DNA from: Mediterraneibacter gnavus ATCC 29149
GTDB taxonomy: Bacteria; Bacillota; Clostridia; Lachnospirales; Lachnospiraceae
DNA: 64,000 nucleotides
Assembly: GCF_008121495.1 (NCBI RefSeq)
Contig: NZ_CP043051.1
Span: 434,001 to 498,000, forward strand
Direction: 5' to 3'
Made by a program: the position numbers and the translations under genes
The notes under the pieces: generated by a model
What the model was told of the DNA's origin: nothing
Seen by the model: only the letters and a program-made list of their open reading frames with translations
Databases searched by the model: none
In this document: positions 52,385 to 62,784 of the stretch, in pieces
How positions within the stretch are numbered: the stretch's first letter is position 1
Layout: each line of letters begins with the position of its first letter

Positions 52385-52390
<6 letters not shown>
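52130..52390 (+). CDS. CotF-like spore coat protein
   Basis: Eighty-six residues from the ATG at 52130 (AAGGGGGA upstream; a TTG two codons earlier is less likely). Pattern: SDALVGVNGELKMFGDMI, LKQCLKQIRNQCEMSQEKLY and a C-terminal YYVPAAKATQQEVDHVKSIL, which agrees with CotF spore coat proteins. Its stop codon lies inside the arm of the shared terminator. Confidence 0.75.
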
Positions 52391-53899
<1,509 letters not shown>

Positions 53900-55780
53900 C
53901 TATATTCTCTGTACTTTCAACAATGCATTCTGACGCTCTACCTGCTTAAAGGCCACTGTCTCAATCTCTGAGAATTCGTAACTATTCGTAACGATTACAG
54001 GGGTTGTCACTTCATAACCGGCTTTTTCAATCTCTTCTTTTTCAAATTCCAGAAGAAGCTGCCCCTTCTTCACCTGTTCTCCGTCCTGCACATATGCTGT
54101 AAATCCTCTTCCCTGAAGTTTAACGGTATCCATCCCCACGTGAATCAGAATCTCAATTCCTGACGTACTCTCGATTCCTACTGCATGATGACTCTCCAAC
54201 AGTCCGACTATTTTTCCGTCGAATGGTGCATATATTTTCCCTTCTTCCGGCACGATGGCACATCCTTTTCCCATCATTTCTCCGGAAAAAACTTCATCAT
54301 GTACTTCACTCAATGGGATTACCTCTCCCCTCATCGGGCTGTCCACAATTTCTTCTCCACAAATTTCCTCATTTGTGCTGCCTTTTTCTGTGTCAGACTC
54401 CTCTTTTTCTTTCGGGTCTGCAAATCCTACAACCTGAATCAATACGATTGTCAGAACAATTGCCACAGCACATCCAACTGCTTCTCCTACAAATGACATC
54501 GGTGCATCCTTGCTGATGGAATTTACCACTGTCAAAAGGCTTGGGAGTCCTGCATATGCATAATAAGCAGAGTGGAAAAAGCTCATCACAACTGCTCCGA
54601 CGGCTCCTCCGATACATCCACAGATAAACGGTTTTTTCAATCGCAGTGTCACCCCATAGATTGTTGGCTCTGTAATTCCGAAAATACCTGTGATTCCTGC
54701 TGATAACGAAACACTTTTCATTTCTCTGTTTTTAGATCTGATAAATACGCCAAAGGCTGCCGCAACCTGAGCAACGACTGCAATGGTCTGAAATGCCTGA
54801 AACGTATCAAATCCCTGCATATCAAAATTAGCAAGAACAACTGGTGTAATTCCCCAATGTACTCCAAAAATTACTACCACTTCCCACAAGCCTCCGATGA
54901 TGGCTCCTGCCAGGGCTGGCGCGGTATTTGCAAGAAAATTATATCCATTTGCAATTCCGTTTGCCGTAATGGAAGATACAGGACCAATCACAAGAATGGT
55001 TGCGGGAACCATAATCAAAAAGCAGATTAACGGTGTTAGCAATGCTTTTGCTGCTTCTGGCAGTTTCTTTTCTAAAAATCGTTCCAGATAGGACAATACC
55101 CAGACCAGAAGTAATGGAGGCAATACTGTTGAAGTATAGGTTGTCTCAGACAGTTTGATTCCCAAAAAACGGATTACTTCTCCATCTGCAATCCGGGCCG
55201 CCATACCCGCCCAGTCCGGATTAACCAATGCACAACAACATAAAACGGCGATAAACGTATTACATTTAAAGTGCTTGGATGCGGTAATTGCAATAAAAAT
55301 CGGAAGAAATGTAAATGGCGTCCATGACATAAAACTCAATACCGCATACGTCCCAGTTCCTGCAAAAGATGGAACTGCCATATTGACCAGGATCAACGCC
55401 CCCTGCAGAAGTCCCGCTGCAGCCAGAATATATACAAACGGTGCAAACACAGCTGACATTGTTGCAATCACTTTATTCATGACACTCTGTTTCGGCTGCT
55501 CCACCTGAAGATTCTCTGTATCCAGATGCAGTTCTTCTGCCACCGCATCATATACCTCTCCCACATGAGTCCCGATTACAACCTGGAACTGTCCGCTGTT
55601 TTCCACAACTGTAATTACTCCCGCCATTGCTGCAACTTTCTCTTTTGCCTGTTCCGGCTCTTCCTTTAATACCAGTCTCAATCTCGTTGCACATCTTGTG
55701 GCATTGACAATATTTTCTTTTCCGCCCACTTCACAGATAATGTCATGGGCCAGTTTTCGATAATCTCTGATCTGTGCCAT
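53900..55780 (-). CDS. PTS beta-glucoside-specific EIIBCA
   Basis: Fused transporter of 626 residues: EIIB (1-85, phospho-Cys30 in NATRCATRLRL), EIIC (about 100-460, some ten helices, GITEPTIYGVTLRLKKPF) and C-terminal EIIA (about 480-620, phospho-His in IEILIHVGMDTVKLQG). Start at the ATG at 55778-55780 behind AAGGAGGA; the 31-codon longer frame lies in the leader. It imports and phosphorylates a beta-glucoside such as arbutin, salicin or cellobiose. No LicT/BglG antiterminator is present; the RpiR gene upstream may regulate it. Confidence 0.94.
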   Translation of the reverse strand: MAQIRDYRKLAHDIICEVGGKENIVNATRCATRLRLVLKEEPEQAKEKVAAMAGVITVVENSGQFQVVIGTHVGEVYDAVAEELHLDTENLQVEQPKQSVMNKVIATMSAVFAPFVYILAAAGLLQGALILVNMAVPSFAGTGTYAVLSFMSWTPFTFLPIFIAITASKHFKCNTFIAVLCCCALVNPDWAGMAARIADGEVIRFLGIKLSETTYTSTVLPPLLLVWVLSYLERFLEKKLPEAAKALLTPLICFLIMVPATILVIGPVSSITANGIANGYNFLANTAPALAGAIIGGLWEVVVIFGVHWGITPVVLANFDMQGFDTFQAFQTIAVVAQVAAAFGVFIRSKNREMKSVSLSAGITGIFGITEPTIYGVTLRLKKPFICGCIGGAVGAVVMSFFHSAYYAYAGLPSLLTVVNSISKDAPMSFVGEAVGCAVAIVLTIVLIQVVGFADPKEKEESDTEKGSTNEEICGEEIVDSPMRGEVIPLSEVHDEVFSGEMMGKGCAIVPEEGKIYAPFDGKIVGLLESHHAVGIESTSGIEILIHVGMDTVKLQGRGFTAYVQDGEQVKKGQLLLEFEKEEIEKAGYEVTTPVIVTNSYEFSEIETVAFKQVERQNALLKVQRI

Positions 55781-55844
55781 CTCGTTCTCCTCCTTGTTGT
55801 ACAGAGTCCTTTGCGCGCATCCACTCTCTTCTTTTGATGAAATT

Positions 55845-55873
55845 ACTATATAGAATTCTCGTTTTTCTTTCAA
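55845..55873 (-). promoter_or_regulatory. sigma-A promoter of the beta-glucoside operon
   Basis: Minus-strand TTGAAA (55868-55873), 17 bp, TATAGT (55845-55850). About 40-75 bp upstream TGAAAC (55911-55916) and GTTTCA (55941-55946) form a widely spaced inverted repeat, a possible regulator site. Confidence 0.6.
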
Positions 55874-55982
55874 TATTTTTACGGATTTTGTTTTTTCATT
55901 TCACTTTTTCTGAAACCAACAACAAATCCAGTGCAACAATGTTTCACATATAAAAAAATACATTCTGTTTTTGTGCAAAATC

Positions 55983-56027
55983 AACAATTCCCTTTTAGCT
56001 ATTTTGCATAACTAAAAGGGAATTGTT
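55983..56027 (-). terminator. intrinsic terminator after the RpiR gene
   Basis: Perfect 16-bp arms, AACAATTCCCTTTTAG (55983-55998) and CTAAAAGGGAATTGTT (56012-56027), 13-base loop, moderate U-tract TTGTTGATTTT on the minus strand. Confidence 0.7.
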
Positions 56028-56037
56028 AATTCCGCGT

Positions 56038-56901
56038 TTAAGATTCTTCATTTAAGCCCCAAAGACTCTTCTCTCCCGCTTTCTCATATTTTTGATTCAA
56101 GACCAGATTATCCTGATATTTTCTGCTAAATTCCAACCCATACAAAATATCCAACAAGTATTTACCCGAAGCAAAAAACATGGACATCCAGAACTCTTCT
56201 ACTTTTTCAGAACCGGCCGCCACCAGTACTTCATCCGCATATCTGGCAATGATACTATCACCATCGGACACTACTGCAACCACTCTTGTCCCATTTTTTC
56301 TCAACAACTTTTCAATCTCCGCCAACCGTTCATTCCGTCCTGTATGACTCAAAATAATTGCCACATGACCATCTGACGGCATATTTGCATGTAATCCCTG
56401 AATATTCGTTGCAGAATAAACAGCAGATCTTTTTCCCGCATGAAAAAGCAGGGAACATCCATATTGTGCTAGATTTACATTCATATCATAAGCATAGAAA
56501 TCCACAGACCGTGCCTCTGCGATCAGTTTTCCAACACGCATAAGCTGGCTATACGAAACTTCCTTTTGTGTCTCCATTACCGCCTGTTTCTGAATTTCTG
56601 TGATTTTCCGAACCATAGTCACAACATTTTCCCGCTCGGACATCATAATTTTCTCCTGTTTTTCGTCCAGATATCCATCCCTCAGTTCACTGACAAACTT
56701 AATCTTAAATTCCGGAAACCCTTTCACGCCCAGCTTCTGACAAAACCGTGTCACAGAAGCCGCACTGGTAAAGGTCTGATGCCCCAGTTCTCTGGATGAC
56801 ATATTTTCAATGGTCTCCGGATGTTCCAAAACAAATCGTGCAATATCCTTCTCTCGTTCTGTAAAATCCTGCGCCTGCTTTAACTGCTGGATCAATGACA
56901 T
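56038..56901 (-). CDS. RpiR/MurR family transcriptional regulator
   Basis: Regulator of 287 residues: N-terminal helix-turn-helix (NMSSRELGHQTFTSAASVTR, about 34-53) and a C-terminal SIS domain that binds phosphosugars (VDFYAYDMNVNLAQYG, HVAIILSHTGRNERLAEIEK). It lies upstream of the beta-glucoside operon in the same direction, has its own promoter and terminator, and likely senses the 6-phospho-glucoside or a derivative. Confidence 0.9.
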   Translation of the reverse strand: MSLIQQLKQAQDFTEREKDIARFVLEHPETIENMSSRELGHQTFTSAASVTRFCQKLGVKGFPEFKIKFVSELRDGYLDEKQEKIMMSERENVVTMVRKITEIQKQAVMETQKEVSYSQLMRVGKLIAEARSVDFYAYDMNVNLAQYGCSLLFHAGKRSAVYSATNIQGLHANMPSDGHVAIILSHTGRNERLAEIEKLLRKNGTRVVAVVSDGDSIIARYADEVLVAAGSEKVEEFWMSMFFASGKYLLDILYGLEFSRKYQDNLVLNQKYEKAGEKSLWGLNEES

Positions 56902-56933
56902 GTTCTTTCCTCCCGTTCCTTAATCTTGTTCTT

Positions 56934-56963
56934 ATCTTAACGCAATTACAAAAACACCGTCAA
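56934..56963 (-). promoter_or_regulatory. sigma-A promoter of the RpiR gene
   Basis: Minus-strand TTGACG (56958-56963), 18 bp, TAAGAT (56934-56939), 32 bp before the ATG. Confidence 0.55.
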
Positions 56964-57000
56964 TCTATATACACAAAGATTTTTAATAATTCATGCACAA

Positions 57001-57042
57001 AAAAATCAGAAAACAGTCTGTCTGACACATTTTCTGATTTTT
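57001..57042 (-). terminator. intrinsic terminator after ftsH
   Basis: AAAAATCAGAAAA (57001-57013) pairs with TTTTCTGATTTTT (57030-57042); the stem is AT-rich but long, with the U-run inside the arm, 6 bp past the ftsH stop. Confidence 0.65.
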
Positions 57043-57047
57043 CTCTG

Positions 57048-58916
57048 TTATACCGTTGTATCTTCTGAAGCATTCTCTTCACAAACCAATTTTTTTGCCT
57101 GCAAGATCTGCATAAACTCTTCTCCTGTGATGGTCTCGTTTTCATACAGATACTTGGCAAGTTCATGCAGCTTCGTCTCATTTTCTTTTAAAATCTGAAG
57201 TGCTTTTGTATGTGCCTCTCTCACGATCTCTACTACCTTGGCATCGATCTTCGTCTGCGTCTCCGGAGAACAGGTCAGGGATGCATCCCCTCCCAGATAC
57301 TGATTCTGGATCGTCTCCATCGCCACCATATCAAATTCATCACTCATACCGAACTGAGTCAGCATGGCTCTTGCCAGCTTGGTGGCCTGCTCAATATCAT
57401 TGGATGCGCCTGTTGTCACTTCTTTGAAAACCAGCTCTTCCGCTGCTCGCCCGCCGGTAAATGTAGTGATCTTGTTGAGCAATTCCGATTTTGTCATAAG
57501 GAAATGCTCTCCCTCATCCACCTGCATGGTGTATCCCAACGCACCGGAGGTACGTGGAATAATGGTAATTTTCTGAACCGGTGCGGAATCCGTCTGTTTT
57601 GCCGCAACCAGTGCATGCCCGATCTCATGGTAGGCAACTGTCAGTTTTTCTTTCGTAGACAAAATCCTGTTTTTCTTCTGATATCCGGCAATCACTGTCT
57701 CTACACTTTCTTCCAGATCTTCCTGCATGGTCACTTTACTTCCGCGGCGTACCGCCCGAAGAGCCGCTTCATTGACAATATTGGCAAGCTCCGCTCCGGA
57801 AGCCCCTGCAGCCGTTCTTGCAACTGCTGCAAAATCCACATTATCAGAAAGCCGGATTTTCTTTCCATGGACTCTTAAGATTTCTTCCCTTCCTTTTAAA
57901 TCCGGGAGTTCTACCGGAATCCTGCGGTCAAACCGTCCCGGACGCAGCAGCGCCGGATCCAGTGAATCAGGCTGGTTGGTCGCCGCCAGGATCACAACGC
58001 CTTTCGTGCCGTCAAATCCATCCATCTCTGTCAAAAGCTGATTCAGTGTCTGCTCTCTTTCATCATTTCCGCCGATATTTCCATTTCGCTTCTTCCCGAT
58101 GGCATCAATCTCATCAATAAACACGATACATGGTGCCTTCTCATTCGCCTGTTGGAATAAGTCCCGCACTTTCGCAGCCCCCATACCAACAAACATCTCC
58201 ACAAATTCCGAACCGGAAATCGAAAAGAACGGAACATTGGCTTCTCCCGCTACCGCTTTTGCAAGCAGAGTCTTACCGGTTCCCGGAGGTCCCACAAGCA
58301 GAGCGCCTTTTGGCATAGCTGCTCCCATCTCCCGATATTTATCCGGATCATGAAGATAATCCACGATCTCACTTAGCAGCTCCTTTGCCTCATCCTCTCC
58401 TGCCACATCGGAAAACTTAATCCCGTTGCTGGATTTGACGTAAATTTTTGCGTTGCTCTTTCCACCTCCGAACATCATAGAATTCATCGGATTTGCTCCG
58501 CCGTTCATCTTCGACATCATCTTCTTGGATAACCATCTGCCAAGCATGATAAAAATCGCGATCGGCAGAATGTAACTCAGTAAAAAGTACAGGATTGGAG
58601 ACATCTCTTCTGTAATCTTAGAAGAAAAGTCTGCCCCGGAATCATATAGTCTGTCTACCAGACCCGGATCATCCATAACACCGGTCTTATACATCTTCTC
58701 TTCACTCTTATCCGTAAAGATGATCTCCCCGCTGTCAATGTTGACCTTTCCAATTTCCTTGTTCTCTGTCATTTTCATGAATGTATTATAGTCCACTTCT
58801 TTTACAGAATGCTTCAGTACATTCGGGAATACCAGACTGTTCAGCAAAACCATAATTGTTGCTACGATCAGACAGTAATATAAAAATGGCTTCTTTGGTG
58901 ATTTTACTTCCTGCAT
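57048..58916 (-). CDS. ftsH: ATP-dependent zinc metalloprotease FtsH
   Basis: Membrane AAA+ protease of 622 residues. Two transmembrane helices (about 10-30 and 106-127) flank a short extracytoplasmic domain. Walker A GPPGTGKT (209-216), Walker [12 protein letters not shown], arginine fingers in RPGRFDRR, and the zinc site HEIGH (430-434). It degrades membrane and regulatory proteins. ATG at 58914-58916 after GGAAGGAG is used; a GTG seven codons earlier overlaps the ribosome site. The gene is monocistronic with a strong promoter; it is somewhat shorter at the C-terminus than Bacillus FtsH (about 637). Confidence 0.95.
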   Translation of the reverse strand: MQEVKSPKKPFLYYCLIVATIMVLLNSLVFPNVLKHSVKEVDYNTFMKMTENKEIGKVNIDSGEIIFTDKSEEKMYKTGVMDDPGLVDRLYDSGADFSSKITEEMSPILYFLLSYILPIAIFIMLGRWLSKKMMSKMNGGANPMNSMMFGGGKSNAKIYVKSSNGIKFSDVAGEDEAKELLSEIVDYLHDPDKYREMGAAMPKGALLVGPPGTGKTLLAKAVAGEANVPFFSISGSEFVEMFVGMGAAKVRDLFQQANEKAPCIVFIDEIDAIGKKRNGNIGGNDEREQTLNQLLTEMDGFDGTKGVVILAATNQPDSLDPALLRPGRFDRRIPVELPDLKGREEILRVHGKKIRLSDNVDFAAVARTAAGASGAELANIVNEAALRAVRRGSKVTMQEDLEESVETVIAGYQKKNRILSTKEKLTVAYHEIGHALVAAKQTDSAPVQKITIIPRTSGALGYTMQVDEGEHFLMTKSELLNKITTFTGGRAAEELVFKEVTTGASNDIEQATKLARAMLTQFGMSDEFDMVAMETIQNQYLGGDASLTCSPETQTKIDAKVVEIVREAHTKALQILKENETKLHELAKYLYENETITGEEFMQILQAKKLVCEENASEDTTV

Positions 58917-58942
58917 ATCATTCTCCTTCCCCGCCACATATG

Positions 58943-58989
58943 TAACTTAAGTTAGAATGTAGTATAGTCGAGCTGTTTTCAGAAGTCAA
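58943..58989 (-). promoter_or_regulatory. strong sigma-A promoter of ftsH with start-site palindrome
   Basis: Minus-strand TTGACT (58984-58989), 17 bp, TATACT (58961-58966). Six bases past the -10 is the 12-bp palindrome TAACTTAAGTTA (58943-58954), where transcription should start; a likely operator. It is neither CIRCE nor a CtsR heptad. Confidence 0.75.
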
Positions 58990-59099
58990 GCAAGAAACCC
59001 GTACCTTTCTGAAATTTCATTTTTATTTTATGTTTCTTTTATTTTTACGTAGTATTCCCTCTCTTAACGCGCGTTTTTCCTTATTTTATCCACATATAA

Positions 59100-59139
59100 A
59101 ACAAGCAGCTGCATCACTCTTCTGATGCAGCTGCTTGTT
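59100..59139 (-). terminator. intrinsic terminator after the symporter gene
   Basis: Perfect 17-bp arms (59100-59116, 59123-59139), 6-base loop, T4 tail on the minus strand. Between it and the ftsH promoter (58990-59099) nothing else is recognised. Confidence 0.8.
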
Positions 59140-59142
59140 CGA

Positions 59143-60546
59143 CTATTTCCAGCAGTCTGTATTTTTAATTCCTACATTCTCTGCTTTAAATACCGGATTT
59201 TTTCCGGCCTTTTTCTGTGTTTCGTAATCTTTCAATACTTTCAGAGCAATGTTGCCCAAAAGCAGAATTGCGATAATGTTGACGATCGCCATACATCCCA
59301 TCGTAATATCTGCCAGATTCCATACCAGTGAGAAATCTGCCTGTGCGCCTAAGAATACTGCCAAAAGGCATGTACAGCGGAACACGAACAGTAAAACCTT
59401 ATTATTCTTGATAAACAAAATATTGGATTCTGCATAATAATAGTTACCGATCAGACTGCTGAATGCAAACGCAAAAATGGATGCCGTGATAAAGTGGATT
59501 CCCCATGTTCCCACATTTGCAGAAATCGCTTTCTGCACAAACGGAATTCCATCCAGAACGCCCGCCTCTCCCTGAACACCGGAAAGAAGCAGCATCATTG
59601 CAGTTGCCGAGCAGATCAAAAGCGTGTCGATAAATACAGAAATTACCTGTACCATCCCCTGTTTTGCCGGATGGCTTACAGATGCACTTGCTGCAGCATT
59701 CGGCGCGCTTCCCATACCTGCCTCGTTGGAGAACAGACCTCTCTTGATTCCGATCACAACTGCGCTTCCAGCCAGGCCGCCCATAATCGCCTGAACATCA
59801 AATGCTTCTGATAAGATCATTGCCAGTACGCCCGGAAGCTGCGGAAGATGTGTCACGATCGTAAAAAGTCCGATCAGAAGATATGCACCTGCCATGATCG
59901 GCACCATTACAGACGTAATAAATCCGATACGATGCACGCCTCCGAAAATGATCAGACCGGTTCCGACTGCCAGAATCAAACCTACAATCATCGGATAACT
60001 GCTCTCACTGTATCCCGGAATATAATATTCCAGAGCAGAAGACATATTATAAGACTGCAGACCATTGAATCCATAAGCAAAACAAATAATCAGAAGCACG
60101 GAAAAAAGCACTCCCATCCAACGTTTTCCAAGCGCCTTCTCCATATAGTAGGAAGGACCGCCACGGAAGTCTTTTCCATCCTTTGTCTTATATACCTGTG
60201 CCAGTGTACTTTCGATAAATGCAGAAGCACCTCCGATTACAGCCATCACCCACATCCAGAAGACCGCTCCCGGTCCGCCTGCCGCGATAGCAGTCGCGAT
60301 TCCTGCGATATTTCCTGTTCCGACACGGGATGCTGTGGAAATCATAAGCGCCTGAAAAGATGAGACCTGTTTCTTCCCATCTTCCACCTCCGCTTTTTCC
60401 GTAAGAATCCGAAATCCTTCTTTCATCAGACGCACCTGTGCAAACCGTGAACGGATTGAAAAGTAAAGTCCGGTTCCCAACAACAGAAACAACAGCAGGT
60501 ACGTATACATCAGATCATTGATCTGCCCTAAGATGTCATTTAACAT
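59143..60546 (-). CDS. sodium:alanine (AGCS family) symporter
   Basis: Membrane symporter of 467 residues with about ten to eleven helices. The AGCS signature is clear: GTGNIAGIATAIAAGGPGAVF and, further on, GLFSNEAGMGSAPNAAASA. It couples sodium (or proton) entry to uptake of alanine or glycine. A good promoter precedes it and a strong terminator follows; monocistronic. Confidence 0.94.
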   Translation of the reverse strand: MLNDILGQINDLMYTYLLLFLLLGTGLYFSIRSRFAQVRLMKEGFRILTEKAEVEDGKKQVSSFQALMISTASRVGTGNIAGIATAIAAGGPGAVFWMWVMAVIGGASAFIESTLAQVYKTKDGKDFRGGPSYYMEKALGKRWMGVLFSVLLIICFAYGFNGLQSYNMSSALEYYIPGYSESSYPMIVGLILAVGTGLIIFGGVHRIGFITSVMVPIMAGAYLLIGLFTIVTHLPQLPGVLAMILSEAFDVQAIMGGLAGSAVVIGIKRGLFSNEAGMGSAPNAAASASVSHPAKQGMVQVISVFIDTLLICSATAMMLLLSGVQGEAGVLDGIPFVQKAISANVGTWGIHFITASIFAFAFSSLIGNYYYAESNILFIKNNKVLLFVFRCTCLLAVFLGAQADFSLVWNLADITMGCMAIVNIIAILLLGNIALKVLKDYETQKKAGKNPVFKAENVGIKNTDCWK

Positions 60547-60602
60547 ATATTTCCTCCTTTTCTTCTATTTCGCTGTCACATTTGAACATGCGTAATGTCG
60601 AT

Positions 60603-60631
60603 AGTATACCAGAAAATCCACACTTGGGCAA
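60603..60631 (-). promoter_or_regulatory. sigma-A promoter of the symporter gene
   Basis: Minus-strand TTGCCC (60626-60631), 17 bp, TATACT (60603-60608). Confidence 0.6.
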
Positions 60632-60651
60632 TATCCTATCAAATAACTACA

Positions 60652-61185
60652 CTAATTCAACAGCTTTCCCCGGAACTTATTCCATATATGAACCTGAACA
60701 TATTCATAAGCCCGGTCATAAATCCAGACTCCCACCTGTCCTGCTGCCAGAACAGCCAGAAGCAGTCCACCGGAGAGTTCTTTCATGAAAAGAAATTCCT
60801 GAAATATCAGAACCATTGGAATATACATCAAATTAAACACCACATATTTCATCACCCAGAAAATCCAGGATTTCTGCATCTTTTCACTGCTTTTACCCAA
60901 AAATCGCCAGCTGCCTTCCGCTGCCAGGATGTAAAATCCCATAGCGGCAAATGAAATTACATAAAACTTGTTCGGTGTGACCAAAAATCCGAGCAGGATA
61001 TCTGCCAGATAAAAAGCCACTCCCGCTTTCATCCCGAATTCACGGATGATGATCCCCACAAAATAGGAAGCTGCCGCCAGTAAAAACAGCGTATTGGTCT
61101 CGATCACACTTCCCAGTGCCATACAGACAACAGAAAGTGCCAGAAGCAGTCCGCTAAATGCGGTCATTCTCGCTTTTACATGCAT
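60652..61185 (-). CDS. uncharacterised six-helix membrane protein
   Basis: Membrane protein of 177 residues, mostly hydrophobic, about six helices (for example [19 protein letters not shown] and [17 protein letters not shown]). The size and helix count recall ECF-type S components or small scaffolds, but no diagnostic motif is seen. Start at the ATG at 61183-61185 with GGAGG 9 bases upstream, within the end of the J-domain gene (10-bp overlap). Last of a three-gene overlapping unit. Confidence 0.7.
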   Translation of the reverse strand: MHVKARMTAFSGLLLALSVVCMALGSVIETNTLFLLAAASYFVGIIIREFGMKAGVAFYLADILLGFLVTPNKFYVISFAAMGFYILAAEGSWRFLGKSSEKMQKSWIFWVMKYVVFNLMYIPMVLIFQEFLFMKELSGGLLLAVLAAGQVGVWIYDRAYEYVQVHIWNKFRGKLLN

Positions 61186-61817
61186 GAACAAAGATCTCCT
61201 CCCATACATTCACACAGCGTATCTGCACACCAGAGATCACAGCACATGTTCCCCGTTCCACAGCTCTGTCCGCCGGCTCCATATCCGCCTCCGTATGGAT
61301 TGCTCTGATATCTTCTGCTGTTCCAGTCCAGCTGGTTCAACAACTGACGATACTGTACATTATTCGGTTCCATATTGACTGCCTGTGCCGCATGCTCTCT
61401 TGCAAGTACGTTATTTCCGATTCCTGCATTGGCAAACCCGCTGGCATAATACCACATCGCATTGCGGTTCGGCATCCGGTCAAGAAGATTTAGCGCTTCC
61501 CTGTAGTTTCTGCTGTTGATATAATTGAACACTGCCTGCATCTCTGCGTCCTGTGGTCCGTTGTATGTGTTATTGTAAGAATTCCCGCCATAGGAGGAAT
61601 TTCCGTAGGAATATCCTCCTCCCTGCTCTCTCTGGCGCATGATCTCATCATATGCTTCCTGCACTTCTTTGAATTTTTCTTCCGCCAGATCTGCAAGCGG
61701 ATTGTTCACATTTGCATCCGGATGATACTTTCTTGTCAGCTCCCGGTATGCTTTTTTTATCTCATCATCTGATGCATTCTGAGGAACTCCCAGCACGTCA
61801 TAAGGATTCTTGCTCAT
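61176..61817 (-). CDS. J-domain protein with cysteine-rich C-terminal tail
   Basis: Protein of 213 residues. The N-terminal J domain (about 4-65) has the HPD motif (32-34) needed to stimulate Hsp70 (DnaK). A Gly/Tyr/Ser/Asn linker (about 68-90) is followed by two TPR-like helical units ([20 protein letters not shown] and [14 protein letters not shown]). The last 30 residues contain ten cysteines ([20 protein letters not shown], then MGGDLCSCM), probably a metal or redox site. It is not the class I DnaJ (no CxxCxGxG repeats). It overlaps DUF5685 by 20 bp upstream and the membrane protein downstream. Confidence 0.88.
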   Translation of the reverse strand: MSKNPYDVLGVPQNASDDEIKKAYRELTRKYHPDANVNNPLADLAEEKFKEVQEAYDEIMRQREQGGGYSYGNSSYGGNSYNNTYNGPQDAEMQAVFNYINSRNYREALNLLDRMPNRNAMWYYASGFANAGIGNNVLAREHAAQAVNMEPNNVQYRQLLNQLDWNSRRYQSNPYGGGYGAGGQSCGTGNMCCDLWCADTLCECMGGDLCSCM

Positions 61818-62655
61818 TCTTTTTATTTCCTTCCTCTAACTTTTTCTTCTGAATTTTATTATAACGATTCCAGACTCCATCATACAGGATATTTCTTAAA
61901 ATGTCCACATCCAAAAGGCATGGCAGCTTCTCAAACTCGGCGCTGCACTCTGCGATCATCATACAGAGGATCTGCCGGATCTGTTCTTCATAATCTGCTC
62001 TTTCATGCAGACTTTTCAGTGGATTGTAACACTGCTTACGAAGATCCTCTTCCAGATCTTCATAAGCATCCATAATGTAAATATATTTTCCCAAGAAAAA
62101 TCCCATGCGCCGCAGTGTCTCTTCCCACATATCTTCCTTATATACAAACAGATCTGCCATCAGTCTTCCAAAGCAGCCTGCTGATCGGTCGATCTCCTGA
62201 CTGTTCTCTTTTTCACAGTCTGAGAGTTCCTGCAAAGACTCCCTGATTGCTTTACTCTGCCTTGGATATTGCTCCGCAATCTTTTCTGCCTTTTTCTTGA
62301 GCAGTCCGCCCCCTAACAGACCGCTTACTTTCTTCTCATCTGCCCAGTCATCTTTCATATGGTAATATGCAAGCAGAACGTTCATATCTGCTGCATACTG
62401 TGTAATCTCATTCTCGATCATCGCCTGCTTCTTCACCGGATGCGCTTTACATCTGTGCTGATTCATCCGGTTTTTTGCCTCATACAAGGATGCCAGCAGA
62501 ATAATCGCAAATGTCATATCATAAGTCAGCGTCATCTGTCCCATCGTCCCGTAATCCTCTTTTAATTTCCGGCAGAGTCCGCAATAATATGCCTTATATT
62601 TTCGCAGATCTTTCATCTTCAGCTCCGGTTCGCAGATCGTCACATAGCCAAACAT
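61798..62655 (-). CDS. DUF5685 family protein with paired Asp-rich motifs
   Basis: Soluble, all-helical protein of 285 residues. The N-terminus has [17 protein letters not shown] and YYCGLCRKL (Cys25, Cys28). Two Asp-rich helices stand about 95 residues apart: KDDWAD (101-106, a DDxxD pattern) and DAYEDLEED (196-204), the latter followed by YNPL. This spacing and pattern resemble the metal-diphosphate motifs of head-to-head isoprenoid synthases (squalene/phytoene synthase type), which is an inference and not an established function. First gene of the overlapping unit with the J-domain and membrane proteins. Confidence 0.82.
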   Translation of the reverse strand: MFGYVTICEPELKMKDLRKYKAYYCGLCRKLKEDYGTMGQMTLTYDMTFAIILLASLYEAKNRMNQHRCKAHPVKKQAMIENEITQYAADMNVLLAYYHMKDDWADEKKVSGLLGGGLLKKKAEKIAEQYPRQSKAIRESLQELSDCEKENSQEIDRSAGCFGRLMADLFVYKEDMWEETLRRMGFFLGKYIYIMDAYEDLEEDLRKQCYNPLKSLHERADYEEQIRQILCMMIAECSAEFEKLPCLLDVDILRNILYDGVWNRYNKIQKKKLEEGNKKNEQESL

Positions 62656-62734
62656 GATTCACCTCTTCTTTCATAACATTTCCAAATACATGATGCTATC
62701 TATTATACTCATTTCCTGCAAAAATGTACAGAAA

Positions 62735-62770
62735 AACAGACAGACACTTCAAAAAAGCATCTGCCTGTCC
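62735..62770 (-). terminator. intrinsic terminator after ddh
   Basis: Minus-strand ACAGGCAGA...TCTGTCTGT stem (one G-U) around a T-rich loop, followed by TTTTTCTG, 15 bp past the ddh stop. Confidence 0.7.
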
Positions 62771-62784
62771 TTCTTACAGTCGTT

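Noticed and set aside
55781..56037. LicT/BglG antiterminator (RAT) site before the beta-glucoside PTS gene
   Set aside because: No RAT-terminator pair or antiterminator gene seen; the hairpin at 55983-56027 belongs to the end of the RpiR gene.
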